Assembly (NCBI RefSeq): GCF_001592945.1
Contig: NZ_LRPB01000048.1
Coordinates: forward strand, 186,001-250,000
Reading direction: 5' to 3'
DNA: 64,000 nucleotides
Origin: Roseivirga seohaensis
Lineage (GTDB): Bacteria; Bacteroidota; Bacteroidia; Cytophagales; Cyclobacteriaceae
Part shown: in pieces, positions 44,493 to 53,660 of the stretch
Layout of the letters: the number at the start of each line of letters is the position of its first letter
How positions within the stretch are numbered: the first letter of the stretch is position 1
The notes under the pieces: generated by a model
The model's database searches: none
What the model was told of the DNA's origin: nothing
The model's input: only the letters and a program-made list of their open reading frames with translations
Position numbers and translations under genes: made by a program

Positions 44493-45173
44493 ATGAAATT
44501 CACCTTCTACGGACACTCTTCTTTCATGGTAGAAACAATGGGGAAAAAGTTACTGTTTGATCCCTTTATTACACCCAATGAAAAGGCCAAGAACATTGAT
44601 ATCAATGAATTAGAGCCTGATTATATTATTTTAAGCCATGGGCACGGAGATCATGTAGCAGATGTTGAGGCTATCTATTTCAACTCAAAAGCTAAGTTAA
44701 TTTCCAATTTTGAAGTAGTAAATTGGTTTGAAGCTAAAGGAGTAGAAAACGGACACCCAATGAATCATGGAGGTGCTTGGGACTTTGATTTTGGAAGGCT
44801 GAAAATGGTAAATGCAATTCATTCCAGCTCAATGCCCGATGGCAGTTATGGCGGAAATCCAGCAGGTATTGTTATTACAAATAATGAAGGCTGCTTCTAT
44901 TATTCGGGTGACACCGCCCTTACTAAAGATATGGAACTTATTGGCGAAGAATTCAACTTAGACTTCTCTATTATGCCCGTAGGCGACAATTTTACAATGA
45001 GCGTTACCGATGCTATAAAAGCTGCAAAAATGGTGAAATGTAATACCTTAATTGGGGTACATTTCGATACCTTTCCTTATGTAGCAATAGACCATGAGGA
45101 GTCGATAGAAAAAGCTGAAGCCGCTGGCATAAAGCTTACATTACCAAAAATTGGACAACAAATCACTTTTTAG
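44493..45173 (+). CDS. UPF0173-type metal-dependent hydrolase (metallo-beta-lactamase fold)
   Basis: 226 residues, cytoplasmic. MBL-fold motifs: YGHSSFMVET, DPFITPNE, LSHGHGDHVADVE (metal ligands), NHGGAWDFD, YYSGDTALTKDM and GVHFDTFPY. Matches the UPF0173/YtkL family of hydrolases with unknown substrate. It starts the cluster and is separated from parA by 8 bp. Confidence 0.92.
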   Translation: MKFTFYGHSSFMVETMGKKLLFDPFITPNEKAKNIDINELEPDYIILSHGHGDHVADVEAIYFNSKAKLISNFEVVNWFEAKGVENGHPMNHGGAWDFDFGRLKMVNAIHSSSMPDGSYGGNPAGIVITNNEGCFYYSGDTALTKDMELIGEEFNLDFSIMPVGDNFTMSVTDAIKAAKMVKCNTLIGVHFDTFPYVAIDHEESIEKAEAAGIKLTLPKIGQQITF

Positions 45174-45181
45174 ATTTAAAA

Positions 45182-45946
45182 ATGGGTAAGATAATTTCCA
45201 TAGCAAACCAAAAAGGAGGAGTAGGTAAAACTACAACAGCCATGAACCTTGCCGCAAGTTTGGCGGTATTAGAATATAAAACTTTGGTGGTAGATGCCGA
45301 TCCACAGGCCAATACCACTTCTGGCTTAGGCCACAACCCCAGAGAAGTAACCAAAAGTATTTACGAATGCATGGTGGGCAAAGAAGGCATACGCGACTGT
45401 ATTATGACCACCGAGGTTAACTTTCTAGACCTATTGCCTTCGCATATCAACCTAGTTGGAGCAGAAATAGAGATGGTAAGCCTTTCGAACCGAGAGGAAA
45501 AAATGAAACAAGTTTTGGGCGAAATTAAAGATGAATATGATTTCATCTTGATTGATTGCGCACCTTCATTGGGTTTAATTACTATTAATGCGTTAACAGC
45601 CTCCGACTCCGTTGTAATCCCTGTGCAGTGCGAGTACTTTGCTTTAGAAGGTTTAGGTAAACTTTTGAATACAATTACCATTATTCAAAAGCGTTTAAAT
45701 GCTAAACTATCAATTGAAGGCATTCTTCTTACAATGTACGATGTACGTTTAAGGCTCTCCAACCAAGTGGTTGAAGAAGTTCATACACATTTTAAAGACA
45801 TGGTTTTCGAAACCATAATTCCTCGAAATGTAAAACTGAGCGAATCTCCTAGTTTTGGTCTTCCGGTAATCGTTCACGATGCAGAAAGTAAAGGAGCCTT
45901 GGCTTACCTTAACCTTGCAAAAGAGATAGGAGATCGTTTAAATTAG
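45182..45946 (+). CDS. parA: Chromosome-partitioning ATPase ParA
   Basis: Walker-type partition ATPase (Soj). Deviant Walker A KGGVGKTTTAMNLAAS at residues 11-26 and the Walker B-like segment DFILIDCAPSLGL. It ends with the conserved AYLNLAKEI. 254 residues, the chromosomal small-ParA size. Works with ParB on parS sites near the origin. The segment from the UPF0173 gene to dapB is transcribed in one direction with short gaps. Confidence 0.96.
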   Translation: MGKIISIANQKGGVGKTTTAMNLAASLAVLEYKTLVVDADPQANTTSGLGHNPREVTKSIYECMVGKEGIRDCIMTTEVNFLDLLPSHINLVGAEIEMVSLSNREEKMKQVLGEIKDEYDFILIDCAPSLGLITINALTASDSVVIPVQCEYFALEGLGKLLNTITIIQKRLNAKLSIEGILLTMYDVRLRLSNQVVEEVHTHFKDMVFETIIPRNVKLSESPSFGLPVIVHDAESKGALAYLNLAKEIGDRLN

Positions 45947-46026
45947 ATTCATCAATGAATTCAGTCTATGGATTTCTGAAACCAGAAGCCATTCAGACCG
46001 ACTCATTCTATTAATAAAAAATTATT

Positions 46027-46932
46027 ATGGCAGCAAAAGCACCCAAAAAGAAAAGCGTATTGGGAAGAGGATTAGGTGCGCTTTTGGAAGATTCAAATTC
46101 TGAAAGCAACAAAAATCTAGAAACCTCATCGGTAGGAACGATGAATGAAATTAACCTTGACCAAATTGAGGTAAATCCATATCAACCCAGAACCCATTTC
46201 GATCGAGTAGCATTAGAAGAGCTTGCCGATTCAATAAAACTGCAAGGGATTATTCAGCCCATTACGGTAAGGCAACTGAGTGAAGGGGAATATCAGTTGA
46301 TTTCTGGAGAACGAAGATTTCAAGCCTCAAAAATTGCTGGGCTCAAGAGTATTCCTGCTTATGTAAGAACTGCCGATGACCAGCAAATGCTGGAAATGGC
46401 CATTATCGAGAACATTCAGAGAGAAAACCTGAATGCCATTGAAATTGCTTTGAGTTACCAGAGGCTTCTATCTGAATGTAAAATCAAACAAGAAGAATTA
46501 GGAGAACGTGTTGGTAAGAACAGAACCACTGTAAACAACTACCTGAGGTTGCTTAAACTTCCACCAGATATTCAGGCAGGTTTGCGCGACAATAAGATTT
46601 CAATGGGCCATGCCCGCGCTTTGATCAATATTGAAGATGTAGACAAGCAATTGCACATTTACAAACAAACTGTAGAAGAAGAACTTTCTGTAAGAAAGGT
46701 AGAACAGTTGGTACGTGATTTGATCACCCCGAAAGAGGAAAAACCTAAGCCAGAAAAAACTGGAGATAGTAAGCACAGAACCTATGAGGTTCAGCAAATT
46801 CAGCAAAAGCTATCTTCACATTTCGGCACAAGGGTAAACCTAAAAGCAGACGGACAGTACAGAGGAGAAATAAAAATACCATTTGTTTCTACTGAAGACC
46901 TGAACCGCATTTTGGAGATCATAAACTTGTAA
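46027..46932 (+). CDS. parB: Chromosome-partitioning protein ParB
   Basis: CTP-dependent parS-binding clamp. N-terminal basic segment with KKSVLGRGLGALLED, the ParB/Srx-like domain with NPYQPRTHFD and the CTPase motif GERRFQASK (about 97). The helix-turn-helix region (about 140-210) includes KQEELGERVGKNRTTVNNYL and GHARALINIE; the C-terminal dimerisation domain ends the protein. 301 residues. 80 bp downstream of parA. Its stop overlaps the next start (TAATG). I found no parS consensus in the cluster by eye. Confidence 0.96.
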   Translation: MAAKAPKKKSVLGRGLGALLEDSNSESNKNLETSSVGTMNEINLDQIEVNPYQPRTHFDRVALEELADSIKLQGIIQPITVRQLSEGEYQLISGERRFQASKIAGLKSIPAYVRTADDQQMLEMAIIENIQRENLNAIEIALSYQRLLSECKIKQEELGERVGKNRTTVNNYLRLLKLPPDIQAGLRDNKISMGHARALINIEDVDKQLHIYKQTVEEELSVRKVEQLVRDLITPKEEKPKPEKTGDSKHRTYEVQQIQQKLSSHFGTRVNLKADGQYRGEIKIPFVSTEDLNRILEIINL

Positions 46933-47513
46933 TGCAAAAAATCATATTCCTTGTTTCATTCTTTGCCCTTGGCTTTGGAGCAATGGCCCAAGATCCTACC
47001 GAAATCATGGACAAAGGTTTGGTAGAGGGCGACACTGTTCCACCAGATATTGAACTCAAAAAGGAATATGACCCAAAAAGAGCTTCTACCCTATCAGCCA
47101 TTTTTCCGGGTTTAGGCCAGATTTATAATGACAGTTGGTGGAAAGCGCCTATCATTTATGTGGGCATGGGTACTTCTATTTACTTTATTGACTACAATAA
47201 TCAGAAAAGAAAAGACTACACTGTTTTGGTCAAAGAGTTGTTAGCGAAGCAAAAAAATGGTGAGACAATCAATGAAAATGAATTAAGAGTGTACCGAAGA
47301 AATGCTGATTACTGGCGTAAGAACCGTGATTTAGTGTTTCTGACAACACTCGCCATTTATGGCTTAAACATTATTGAAGCTTCAATTGACGCCCATCTCA
47401 AAGGCTTTAATGTAAATGATAACCTTGCCAATTTTAAACCCAAAGTTGGCGTAATTAATAACGGCACTACCTACCTAGGTGTGGGGGTAACTATTCCAAT
47501 AAGATCGAGATGA
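46932..47513 (+). CDS. DUF5683 domain protein
   Basis: 193 residues. Signal peptide ending at GAMAQ|D, then KRASTLSAIFPGLGQIYNDSWWKAPIIYVGM, the typical DUF5683 segment with a short membrane hairpin, and a second hydrophobic helix VFLTTLAIYGLNIIEASID. Found between parB and dapB in many Bacteroidota. The function is unknown. Both ends overlap neighbours by 1-4 bp, so it is translationally coupled. Confidence 0.88.
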   Translation: MQKIIFLVSFFALGFGAMAQDPTEIMDKGLVEGDTVPPDIELKKEYDPKRASTLSAIFPGLGQIYNDSWWKAPIIYVGMGTSIYFIDYNNQKRKDYTVLVKELLAKQKNGETINENELRVYRRNADYWRKNRDLVFLTTLAIYGLNIIEASIDAHLKGFNVNDNLANFKPKVGVINNGTTYLGVGVTIPIRSR

Positions 47514-48226
47514 AAATTCTTTTATTAGGTTACGGAAAAATGGGTCAGATGATAGAAAAACTGGCCTTAGAAAGAAACCATAGCATTGTTGCTAAAATTA
47601 CGGTAGACAATAGATACGATTTAGATAGTCTTTCTACGAACGATATCGATGTAGCCATAGATTTCAGCCAACCTTCTGCCGCCCCTGATAATATTAAATG
47701 GTGTATTGATCATAAAATACCTGTGGTGGTAGGTACTACCGGTTGGGCAAGTCACAAAGCAGAGGTTGATCAATATTGTAATGACAATGGAGGCACTTAT
47801 TTGGTAGCTTCAAATTTCAGCATTGGGGTAAACATCTTCTTCAAGTTGAATAAGTTTTTGGCCAAACTCATGAACAGCCAAGCTGACTATGAAGTGAGCA
47901 TGAAGGAAATTCACCATACCTATAAACTGGATGCCCCAAGTGGCACGGCCATTACTTTGGCTGAAGGTGTAATGGAAAATTTGCCGAGCAAAACCAAATG
48001 GGTGAACCAAGCTTCAGACAAACCAGAGGAATTATCCATTATTTCTGAGCGTGTTGACCCTGCTCCTGGCACACATTCCATCCAATACGATTCAAGGATT
48101 GATTCCATAGAAATTACCCATACTGCACATTCCCGAGAAGGTTTTGCCATGGGTGCCCTTTTGGTAGCAGAATGGCTTCCCAACCAAAAAGGCATAAAAA
48201 CCATGGAGGATTTCTTGAAGTTTTAA
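47510..48226 (+). CDS. dapB: 4-hydroxy-tetrahydrodipicolinate reductase
   Basis: NAD(P)H-dependent reductase of the lysine/diaminopimelate pathway, supplying cell-wall precursors. Nucleotide loop LLGYGKMGQMIEKLA (4-18), VVVGTTGW, the catalytic-site segment HHTYKLDAPSGTA with His and Lys, and HTAHSREGFAMGAL. 238 residues, the short Bacteroidota form (E. coli has about 273). Last gene of the cluster; the lepB gene that often follows in relatives is not here. A 33-bp palindrome lies 14 bp after the stop. Confidence 0.95.
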   Translation: MKILLLGYGKMGQMIEKLALERNHSIVAKITVDNRYDLDSLSTNDIDVAIDFSQPSAAPDNIKWCIDHKIPVVVGTTGWASHKAEVDQYCNDNGGTYLVASNFSIGVNIFFKLNKFLAKLMNSQADYEVSMKEIHHTYKLDAPSGTAITLAEGVMENLPSKTKWVNQASDKPEELSIISERVDPAPGTHSIQYDSRIDSIEITHTAHSREGFAMGALLVAEWLPNQKGIKTMEDFLKF

Positions 48227-48240
48227 GCGTTTATCAAACG

Positions 48241-48273
48241 AACCCTTGGAGGGTTTAAAACCCTCCAAGGGTT
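48241..48273. repeat. 33-bp palindrome, copy 1 (bidirectional terminator)
   Basis: AACCCTTGGAGGGTTT and its exact inverse flank a single central A. The identical 33-bp sequence recurs at 51030-51062. It lies between convergent genes (stops 48226 and 48289). The core ACCCTCCAA is shared with the arms of the 81-bp elements. Confidence 0.85.
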
Positions 48274-48288
48274 AAGTCAGAAAATCGA

Positions 48289-49602
48289 CTAATCCAATTT
48301 CAGTTCATACCTCACAATCAGTTTATAATCTCTTTCCTGAGCGTAATCGTTGTTGTATAAAACGTACAGAGAATTCAAGTCGCTCCCTCCAATGAGCTGC
48401 CCTCTCAAGTCTGTAGCACTTCTAAAGTATTCTTCCCCCGGCTGAGGAGACAATGCTACCAATTCAAAGTCTTGTTTTACCACGTTGCCATCCTTGATCA
48501 ACAGGTAATAAAATTTGTAAGTTGATTTTCGTACTGTTTCCCAGTATTCACTCTCTGAAATTCCTCCCGACTCCACTAACTGACCCGCCTGAGTATTGGA
48601 GATTACACTGCTATACCTTATCAAAGTATAGTCACCAAGCTGTACCATATCATGATAAGTTGAATTAATTAGGCTTCCACCACCTTGTCTCCATTCCAAA
48701 TATCCAGGACTGTCCGTAGGAATAGCGGATTCATTACCACTACTAAAATAAACTGGCTTCAAATCAATGACATTCAAGAGACTACCATCTGCTATTGAAT
48801 ATTGATGTAGCTTTTGGAATTGGCTAAATAACACATTCAATACTCCTGTCCTTCTATTTAAAGTCATTCTTGGAATAGATTGGGCTGAAATAGTCTCATC
48901 TGCCATTTCATCTGGAAACCCATAGGTATGTATTGTATGCTCATCAATGCTATCATCCGACTCTAACAAACCATTAAGGTCAAAAATCTTAAAGGAAGTG
49001 ATAAAGGGATATGGATTATCTCGATTTTCATAAACTTCCTTTGTCCATTCAGAATACCCTAAGGCTAGATTGCCATTTTTAAAACCACTCATTCTAATAT
49101 AAGATCCAACAGTGAGCGATCGAGTATTCAATACCTTGCTATTCCCTACCAAGCTCCCATCAAAGTCATAAACAAAGAACCCTCTCCGTGTAAACACCCC
49201 TATTCTATTGTTGTCAAGAAAAAGATTACTCATTGAGCCTATACCATGATTGATAGGACCCTCACCAGTATTGTTGAACTGTCCTAAAACTTCACCCTCT
49301 TTATCTAAAATGATAAAACCTATTATATTTCCTGACTCAGCAGCCCCAGGCGGGCGCAGAATACTCATAGCATCAGCCACATCTCCTAGCAAAAAGAGGT
49401 TATTCTCAGAATCATAATCATAAATTTTTATTGGACTCAAAACATCAATCTTAATTGAATCTTTGGGGATTAAGTTTACCTCTCCACTCGCCTGACTACT
49501 TTCTTTTCTCCCATCATTTGAGCAGCTACTTACATTAGAAAAAACTGTCAGAGCGAATACTGCTCTCAACAAGAATAAACACTTGGTGTATTTAATCTTC
49601 AT
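48289..49602 (-). CDS. 6-bladed beta-propeller-like lipoprotein (paralog 1)
   Basis: 437 residues. The ATG at 49602 gives a lipoprotein signal ending in VSSC (about residue 26); the frame extends upstream to 49644. The mature part (SPIKIYDYDSENNLFLLGDV, NNTGEGPINHGIGS, FFVYDFDGSLVG, KLHQYSIADGSLLNVIDLK) has the repeated strand pattern of Bacteroidota 6-bladed beta-propeller lipoproteins. Its neighbour on the opposite strand is the same type. Ligand and partners are unknown. Confidence 0.75.
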   Translation of the reverse strand: MKIKYTKCLFLLRAVFALTVFSNVSSCSNDGRKESSQASGEVNLIPKDSIKIDVLSPIKIYDYDSENNLFLLGDVADAMSILRPPGAAESGNIIGFIILDKEGEVLGQFNNTGEGPINHGIGSMSNLFLDNNRIGVFTRRGFFVYDFDGSLVGNSKVLNTRSLTVGSYIRMSGFKNGNLALGYSEWTKEVYENRDNPYPFITSFKIFDLNGLLESDDSIDEHTIHTYGFPDEMADETISAQSIPRMTLNRRTGVLNVLFSQFQKLHQYSIADGSLLNVIDLKPVYFSSGNESAIPTDSPGYLEWRQGGGSLINSTYHDMVQLGDYTLIRYSSVISNTQAGQLVESGGISESEYWETVRKSTYKFYYLLIKDGNVVKQDFELVALSPQPGEEYFRSATDLRGQLIGGSDLNSLYVLYNNDYAQERDYKLIVRYELKLD

Positions 49603-49769
49603 AGAGATTAAGTAGTGTAAAGAATATATATTTTTAAAGTACAAGCCCTTCTTTACTCGAATCTGTAACGTTTGCTTTAGTAGTTAAACTAACTTACATT
49701 TAATACAACTATTAATTTAGTAGTTTTAAGAATTGGTCTTTCAAAATAACCTATATAATCCGAATCATC

Positions 49770-50954
49770 ATGAATTATAAAAAAGTATTCTTCCTACCAT
49801 TAGCTTGCATTGCTCTATTCTCCAGTAGTTGTAGTCAAAAAAAAGACTCAATTAATGCTGGGAATCAACTAAATTCAGGTGCGGTAGTTATTGATGTCGA
49901 AAAAGCACTTAAAGAAGGTACTTCACAATATCTGAGTCAATTTAGTTCCGAAATTGAGTACGTTAGGTTGGAAATGGCAGACGAGGGTCTAGTGGCGGAA
50001 AATGCGAGAACTTACGTATTGGAGGATTACATTTATACTGTTGCTTTCAGGCAAATACTTCAATTTGATAGAAAAACAGGCAAGTTCATCAAAGAATTAA
50101 GCCACTATGGTAATGATCCAGAGGCTTATCAATATACCCTTCCTTCTATGCACCCAACAACGTCTAATGAAATCTATGTTAGAACTGGTAACCGAATCAA
50201 AACTTTAAATTCAAAAGGAGAAATTAAAACTATAGCTTCGGCTCCCTCAGAAGTTGAAAATGCCTTCGAAATAGAGGACGGTTATTTTGCTGGCTATATC
50301 AAGAACATGAGTTGTACTGTCACAGAGCTAATAGTTATTTTTAATAAGAAGGGAGATGTAATAAAAAGCTTTCCTAATCACCAACAATGTGAGCCAAATC
50401 GAACTAACTCATTTTCCCTCCGCTTAAGCGAAGGCCTGTTTTTCACTAGTAAAAATGATGTCTTTTTTAAAGAAGCCTTTAACGATACCGTTTTTCAGGT
50501 GACAAAGAATGAGCTTTTACCGGCTGTTATATTTAACATGGGGGAACACTCTCCACCTTATGAAAAGAAAGAAATCATGGAGGACGATGATTACCTCAAC
50601 ATGTATTCGGTGAATAATATTGATTTAAATGATAATTACGTGTTTTTTAGCCTCAACTATCAAGGAAAAACATATAGTGCCTACCACGACATTAAAGAGA
50701 ATAAAACACACTTGGCCTATGAGAGGTATACGCAAACATCTAGCTTTCAAGATGATTTAAATGGGTTTATACCTTTCTCTCCACAGTATATCAACGACCA
50801 TAATGAACTAGTGAGCCATGTGGCAGCAGAAGTCATATACAACTGGTTTCGGGACAATCCCGATAAAATTGGGTCACTGCCCAAACACATACAAAGTCTA
50901 CAAAATATTGACCGAGAAGATAATCCGGTCGTGATGATTGCGAAGTTGAATTAA
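49770..50954 (+). CDS. 6-bladed beta-propeller lipoprotein (paralog 2)
   Basis: 394 residues. Lipoprotein signal ending in SSSC (Cys about 21). The mature protein opens with VIDVEKALKEGTSQYLSQFS and EIEYVRLE, the hallmark start of the 6-bladed beta-propeller family in Bacteroidota. Propeller blades follow (ILQFDRKTGKFIKEL, IKTLNSKGEIKTIA, FNKKGDVIKSFPN). Divergent from paralog 1, with 167 bp between starts, so they may share regulation. The pair is bracketed by two identical 33-bp palindromes. Confidence 0.88.
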   Translation: MNYKKVFFLPLACIALFSSSCSQKKDSINAGNQLNSGAVVIDVEKALKEGTSQYLSQFSSEIEYVRLEMADEGLVAENARTYVLEDYIYTVAFRQILQFDRKTGKFIKELSHYGNDPEAYQYTLPSMHPTTSNEIYVRTGNRIKTLNSKGEIKTIASAPSEVENAFEIEDGYFAGYIKNMSCTVTELIVIFNKKGDVIKSFPNHQQCEPNRTNSFSLRLSEGLFFTSKNDVFFKEAFNDTVFQVTKNELLPAVIFNMGEHSPPYEKKEIMEDDDYLNMYSVNNIDLNDNYVFFSLNYQGKTYSAYHDIKENKTHLAYERYTQTSSFQDDLNGFIPFSPQYINDHNELVSHVAAEVIYNWFRDNPDKIGSLPKHIQSLQNIDREDNPVVMIAKLN

Positions 50955-51029
50955 GAATTTGCTCATAAGAATTCAAGAAGGAATAATGCTGTCAACAGAA
51001 GAACTATGTGCTATTCTGGATTCGACAGC

Positions 51030-51062
51030 AACCCTTGGAGGGTTTAAAACCCTCCAAGGGTT
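51030..51062. repeat. 33-bp palindrome, copy 2 (bidirectional terminator)
   Basis: Identical to 48241-48273. It lies between the convergent propeller gene (stop 50954) and ung (stop 51069). Confidence 0.85.
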
Positions 51063-51068
51063 CAGTCA

Positions 51069-51731
51069 TCACCACTCAATTCCATTACCACCTTTCCCCT
51101 CCAAATAAGCATTCGCTTTGCTAAAATGCTTGCAGCCAAAAAAACCTCTGTAAGAAGATAATGGTGAAGGATGTGGCGCTTTAAGAATTAAGTTTGAATT
51201 ACCATCCACAAAGGAGGCTTTCTTCTGCGCATAGCTACCCCAAAGCAAATAAACAACCCCTCGTTTTTGGGAGGCTAGTTGATGAATGACCGCATCAGTA
51301 AACTCTTCCCAGCCTTTATTTTGGTGTGAACCTGCTTGATGCGCTCGAACAGTTAATGTTGCGTTGAGTAATAAAACGCCTTGTTGCGCCCAGCGATCGA
51401 GAGAGCCGTGTGGAGGAATATCCTTGCCTAGGTCGTCTTTAATTTCCTTGAAAATATTGACCAAAGAAGGCGGAAAAGGCATTCCTTCTTTTACTGAAAA
51501 GCACAGTCCGTTGGCTTGCCCTGGGCCGTGGTATGGGTCTTGTCCCAGAATCACCACTTTTACATCGTCAAAAGCACATTGATCGAAAGCCCTGAAAATG
51601 TTATTCCCTGCCGGAAAAATGGTTTGAGTTTTATATTCCTCTTTCACGAAATCCGTCAAACTTTTGAAATACTCCTTCTCAAACTCCTCTTTTAAAACTT
51701 CTCTCCAGCTCTCCTCAATCTTAACATTCAT
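51069..51731 (-). CDS. ung: Uracil-DNA glycosylase, family 1
   Basis: Removes uracil from DNA. Water-activating motif VILGQDPYHGPGQANGL with catalytic Asp at residue 65, LLLNATLTVR, LLWGSYAQKK and the His-containing loop APHPSPLSSYRGFFGC. 220 residues, full length for family 1. Monocistronic; divergent from apaG. Confidence 0.97.
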   Translation of the reverse strand: MNVKIEESWREVLKEEFEKEYFKSLTDFVKEEYKTQTIFPAGNNIFRAFDQCAFDDVKVVILGQDPYHGPGQANGLCFSVKEGMPFPPSLVNIFKEIKDDLGKDIPPHGSLDRWAQQGVLLLNATLTVRAHQAGSHQNKGWEEFTDAVIHQLASQKRGVVYLLWGSYAQKKASFVDGNSNLILKAPHPSPLSSYRGFFGCKHFSKANAYLEGKGGNGIEW

Positions 51732-51803
51732 CGAATTTTCGTTTTCTCATTAGTAATTTTAAAAGTAATCTATATCTTTAAAACTCTGAAGCGAAAGCCA
51801 TAA

Positions 51804-52193
51804 ATGATTGTAACAGCAATAACAGAAGGTGTAAAAGTAAGTGTGGAAACCCACTACCAACCGGAATATTCCAGTCCGGCACAAAACCACTTTGTGTTTA
51901 CCTACCGCATTACGATTGAAAACGATGGTGAAAACACAATTAAGCTACACCGCAGACATTGGCAAATTTTCGATACTAATAACGAAATGCGCGAGGTTGA
52001 AGGTGAAGGCGTTGTAGGCCAACAACCTGTTTTAGAACCGGGCGAAAAACATCAATATGTATCGGGTTGCAACCTGAGAAGCGGTATTGGCAAAATGCGT
52101 GGCATCTATTTGATGGAAAGGGTGATGGACGGAAAACAGTTTGAAGTCATCATTCCTGAGTTCACCATGATCGTTCCCTATCTCCTTAATTAA
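51804..52193 (+). CDS. apaG: ApaG (DUF525) protein
   Basis: 129 residues forming a fibronectin-III-like beta sandwich. Family motifs: GVKVSVETHYQPEYSSP, FVFTYRITIENDGE, LHRRHWQIFDTN, EVEGEGVVGQQPVLEPGE and the closing FEVIIPEF. ApaG has been linked to Co/Mg resistance in enterics; the mechanism is uncertain. The methyltransferase gene follows 5 bp later. Confidence 0.95.
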   Translation: MIVTAITEGVKVSVETHYQPEYSSPAQNHFVFTYRITIENDGENTIKLHRRHWQIFDTNNEMREVEGEGVVGQQPVLEPGEKHQYVSGCNLRSGIGKMRGIYLMERVMDGKQFEVIIPEFTMIVPYLLN

Positions 52194-52198
52194 TCCCC

Positions 52199-52972
52199 TT
52201 GTACCAAATTCTGGCTTATATAAAGTACTGGCTTTTAGCCATGAACGAACATTCGTTGCACTCGCCATTTCTTTATTCATTCTATACCAAAGTTGTTAAA
52301 AAAGACAATAAAATAGGCTTTGAGCCCATCGAAACCTTAAGAAAAAGCCTGCTTCAAAACGATGAAGAGATTTTAATAGAAGATTTGGGCGCGGGTTCTC
52401 GGGTCAGTAATTCCAATACGCGTAGAGTAAGTCAGATCGCTAAACATGCCTCTACTCCCGCCCAATTTTCAAGATTGCTCAATCGAATTATCACACATTT
52501 CGATTATCAAAACATTGTGGAATTGGGTACTTCATTAGGTTTGAATTCAGCCTATATGGCTTCTGCAAAAAAGGATGTTCAACTTTTTACTTTTGAGGGA
52601 AGTGCATCCATCGCCAATTTGGCCAAGCAAAACTTAAGTGAGCTAAACTGCACCAATTACCAATTGATCGAAGGGAATATTGACAACACTTTACCTCAAT
52701 GGATTGAAAACACCCCTCAAATTGATTTGGCTTACATAGATGCCAACCACCGATATGAGCCTACTCTTCGTTATTTCGAATTACTCTTGCCTAAAATGAC
52801 AACATCAGGCGTGATTATTTTAGACGACATTCATTGGTCTAAAGAAATGAATGATGCTTGGAAAGTCCTTAAAAAGCATCCTAAAGTCTCTCTTTCCATC
52901 GACCTATTTGAAGCAGGAATTATCTTTCTTCAACCTGATTTAATGAAAGAAAATTATATTCTGGAATTTTAA
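52199..52972 (+). CDS. Class I SAM-dependent methyltransferase
   Basis: 257 residues. The SAM fold is seen in NIVELGTSLGLNSAYMAS (about 100), LFTFEGSASIANLA, IDLAYIDANHRYEPTL and GVIILDDIHWSKEMNDAW, an O-methyltransferase-like order. The TTG start at 52199 is preferred over the ATG at 52241 because the segment YIKYWLLAMNEHSLHSPFLY before and after it is typical of Bacteroidota homologs. Convergent, with a 4-bp stop overlap, with the TPMT gene. Target molecule unknown. Confidence 0.83.
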   Translation: MYQILAYIKYWLLAMNEHSLHSPFLYSFYTKVVKKDNKIGFEPIETLRKSLLQNDEEILIEDLGAGSRVSNSNTRRVSQIAKHASTPAQFSRLLNRIITHFDYQNIVELGTSLGLNSAYMASAKKDVQLFTFEGSASIANLAKQNLSELNCTNYQLIEGNIDNTLPQWIENTPQIDLAYIDANHRYEPTLRYFELLLPKMTTSGVIILDDIHWSKEMNDAWKVLKKHPKVSLSIDLFEAGIIFLQPDLMKENYILEF

Positions 52973-53556
52973 GCTTTGACCATCTTCACGAAAAGCTCAT
53001 TGCCGCTTCTGGGTGGAATGGAATTATGTGCTTCTTCCATAATTTCAATCTTGAAATAAGGCGAGAAAATAGATTTGTATTCTTCTTCATTTCCACCAAA
53101 AGGAGGATGCGTTGTGTTGAGTGGAATCTTAAACATGAGGCCTACCAGCTTACCACCATTCACCAAAAGTTCATGCATTTTAGCCACATAATCCGTTCGC
53201 ATAATGGGGTTGAGCGCACAAAAAAATGTCTGTTCAATAATCAAATCATATTGCGAGTGATGGTCAAAAAAGTTACCATGAATTAATTGCGAAGCAGGGA
53301 AATCAGGAATTCTAGATTGAAGATTCTGCAAAGGAGTTTTAGAAAGGTCAATCACCCAAACATTTTTAAACCCTTGACTCCATAAGTATTCTGCTTCATA
53401 GGCATTTCCCGCCCCGGGAATTAGAATCCTAATATCCTTATTACTTAGCTGATCAATATAATCTTTAATAGGTGTAGAAACATGGCCTATATCCCAGCCC
53501 ACCTGATTATTCTCATACCTTTGTGTCCAGTAATTCTCATTTAAAGATTCAATCAT
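52969..53556 (-). CDS. TPMT/thiol S-methyltransferase-family protein
   Basis: 195 residues. Opening NYWTQRYENNQVGWDIGHVS with the Trp-rich TPMT signature, SAM motif IRILIPGAGNAYEAEYLW, VIDLSKTPLQNLQ, YDLIIEQTFFCAL and LMFKIPLNTTHPPFGGNEEEY. Members methylate thiols, halides or selenium compounds. Its 3' end overlaps the convergent methyltransferase gene. Confidence 0.9.
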   Translation of the reverse strand: MIESLNENYWTQRYENNQVGWDIGHVSTPIKDYIDQLSNKDIRILIPGAGNAYEAEYLWSQGFKNVWVIDLSKTPLQNLQSRIPDFPASQLIHGNFFDHHSQYDLIIEQTFFCALNPIMRTDYVAKMHELLVNGGKLVGLMFKIPLNTTHPPFGGNEEEYKSIFSPYFKIEIMEEAHNSIPPRSGNELFVKMVKA

Positions 53557-53660
53557 GCCAGTCGTTTTTAATGGGTTGGCATATTTAAAAAAGATTTAAG
53601 TAATTCGCCCAATATTTAACCGAAAAGGCGTTTAAAATTTATTAACAGAGGTTCAGCGGA

